NCBI GenBank assembly: GCA_031276985.1
Contig: JAISMA010000105.1
Span: 1-5,931 of the forward strand
Length of the DNA: 5,931 nt
Origin: Helicobacteraceae bacterium
GTDB taxonomy: Bacteria; Campylobacterota; Campylobacteria; Campylobacterales; SZUA-545
Reading direction: 5' to 3'
A program made the translations under genes and the position numbers. Below are positions 5,776 through 5,931 of the stretch, piece after piece. A model generated the notes under the pieces. The model saw nothing but the letters and a program-made list of their open reading frames with translations. It was not told where the DNA came from and ran no database searches. How positions within the stretch are numbered: the stretch's first letter is position 1; every line of letters starts with the position of its first letter.

Positions 5776-5802
5776 TAGATTCCCGCCTTCGCGGGAATGA
5801 CG
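5776..5802 (-). repeat. dRS3-like palindromic repeat, copy 2 (inverted)
   Basis: The core ATTCCC-N8-GGGAAT lies at 5779-5798 and forms a perfect eight-pair stem (ATTCCCGC/GCGGGAAT) with a four-base loop CTTC. It is oriented opposite to the copy at 5608, so the two are inverted around about 140 bases. The loop-side differences between copies and the conserved arms suggest that the hairpin is the retained feature. Confidence 0.8.
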
Positions 5803-5862
5803 CAAAGCGGGAGCGATCGGGCGCGGGAGGGGGAGCGAATGTTTTTGCGGTCGCGTCGTAGC

Positions 5863-5890
5863 TTTAGATTCAAAATTTGGCTACTATATA
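5863..5890 (+). promoter_or_regulatory. Possible promoter of the gene starting at 5919
   Basis: TATATA at 5885-5890 lies 16 bases after TTTAGA at 5863-5868, in an A/T-richer patch directly before the next gene. Transcription would start near 5897, about 22 bases before the ATG. Both boxes are imperfect. Confidence 0.35.
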
Positions 5891-5918
5891 CGCAAATCGC
5901 CAACAGAAGGAAGGTTTT

Positions 5919-5931
5919 ATGGCGGAAGCGA
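5919..5931 (+). CDS. Start of an unidentified gene (partial, cut by the window end)
   Basis: Only four full codons are present (Met-Ala-Glu-Ala). The start is supported by a strong purine-rich ribosome-binding site, AGAAGGAAGG at 5905-5914, four bases before the ATG, and by a possible promoter upstream. Too little is visible to suggest a function. Confidence 0.6.

Larger units (their letters stand above)
5379..5918. other. 540-base intergenic region without a convincing gene
   Basis: The stretch between tRNA-Phe and the next gene contains only short, poorly supported reading frames. Their translations include the kind of peptide (WIPDYAGMT) that arises from reading through the palindromic repeats listed separately. 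It holds two clear and two degraded repeat copies, a run of seven C at 5470-5476 and two CGATCG sites (5499-5504, 5814-5819). The last 60 bases carry the likely promoter and ribosome-binding site of the next gene. Confidence 0.6.

Noticed and set aside
5678..5800. Plus-strand hydrophobic frame around FWALVFAGMTLGAINDLGIS
   Set aside because: Part of it derives from the repeat half-copy at 5719-5731 and its end from copy 2. There is no start signal or known domain.
1..5931. CRISPR array, riboswitch, toxin-antitoxin or defence system
   Set aside because: No regularly spaced repeats, known aptamer patterns or recognisable defence domains were seen. The one unrecognised frame (430-819) gives no positive evidence for such a role.

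Overview
The window looks like a chromosomal piece from a Campylobacterota bacterium, probably related to the Helicobacter/Campylobacter group but more GC-rich than the cultured pathogens. The basis is the compact gmhB-hldD-hldE-(extra gene)-gmhA order, which resembles the heptose cluster I recall from Campylobacter, and an HldD whose N-terminus resembles my memory of the Helicobacter protein. The assignment is inference; no rRNA or marker gene is present.

Layout. At the left edge, on the minus strand, lies the start of a small membrane-anchored 4Fe-4S ferredoxin-like protein (1-164, cut by the window), with a promoter-like sequence upstream. Positions 165-1070 hold no confident gene. This stretch includes a very AT-rich segment (about 25% GC over 541-780) with an unrecognised minus-strand reading frame (430-819) that looks 5'-truncated. 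Next to it is a plus-strand gene remnant (880-1047) interrupted by a stop codon. The two remnants meet head to head.

The core of the window (1071-5130, minus strand, read right to left) is a tightly packed operon for ADP-L-glycero-beta-D-manno-heptose, the precursor of inner-core LPS/LOS heptose: gmhB, hldD, hldE, a YfaZ-like outer-membrane protein, and gmhA. The first three junctions are 4-base start/stop overlaps and the last is a 7-base gap, so all five are probably co-transcribed and translationally coupled. GmhA isomerises sedoheptulose 7-phosphate, HldE phosphorylates C1, GmhB removes the C7 phosphate, HldE adds AMP, and HldD epimerises the product. The complete pathway is therefore encoded here. 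The YfaZ-like barrel protein is the one non-enzymatic member.

To the right, a divergent intergenic region (5131-5302) carries a promoter for the operon on one strand and a TATAAT promoter for tRNA-Phe(GAA) (5303-5378) on the other. Positions 5379-5918 have no convincing gene but contain two clear copies and two degraded copies of a short palindromic repeat of the ATTCCC-N8-GGGAAT type. The window ends with the first four codons of a plus-strand gene with a good ribosome-binding site (5919 onward).

I see no convincing new defence, mobile or regulatory system. The best leads are the YfaZ-like gene inside the heptose operon, a large excess of the palindrome CGATCG confined to the region right of position 1200, the dispersed hairpin repeats, and the head-to-head gene remnants on the left.
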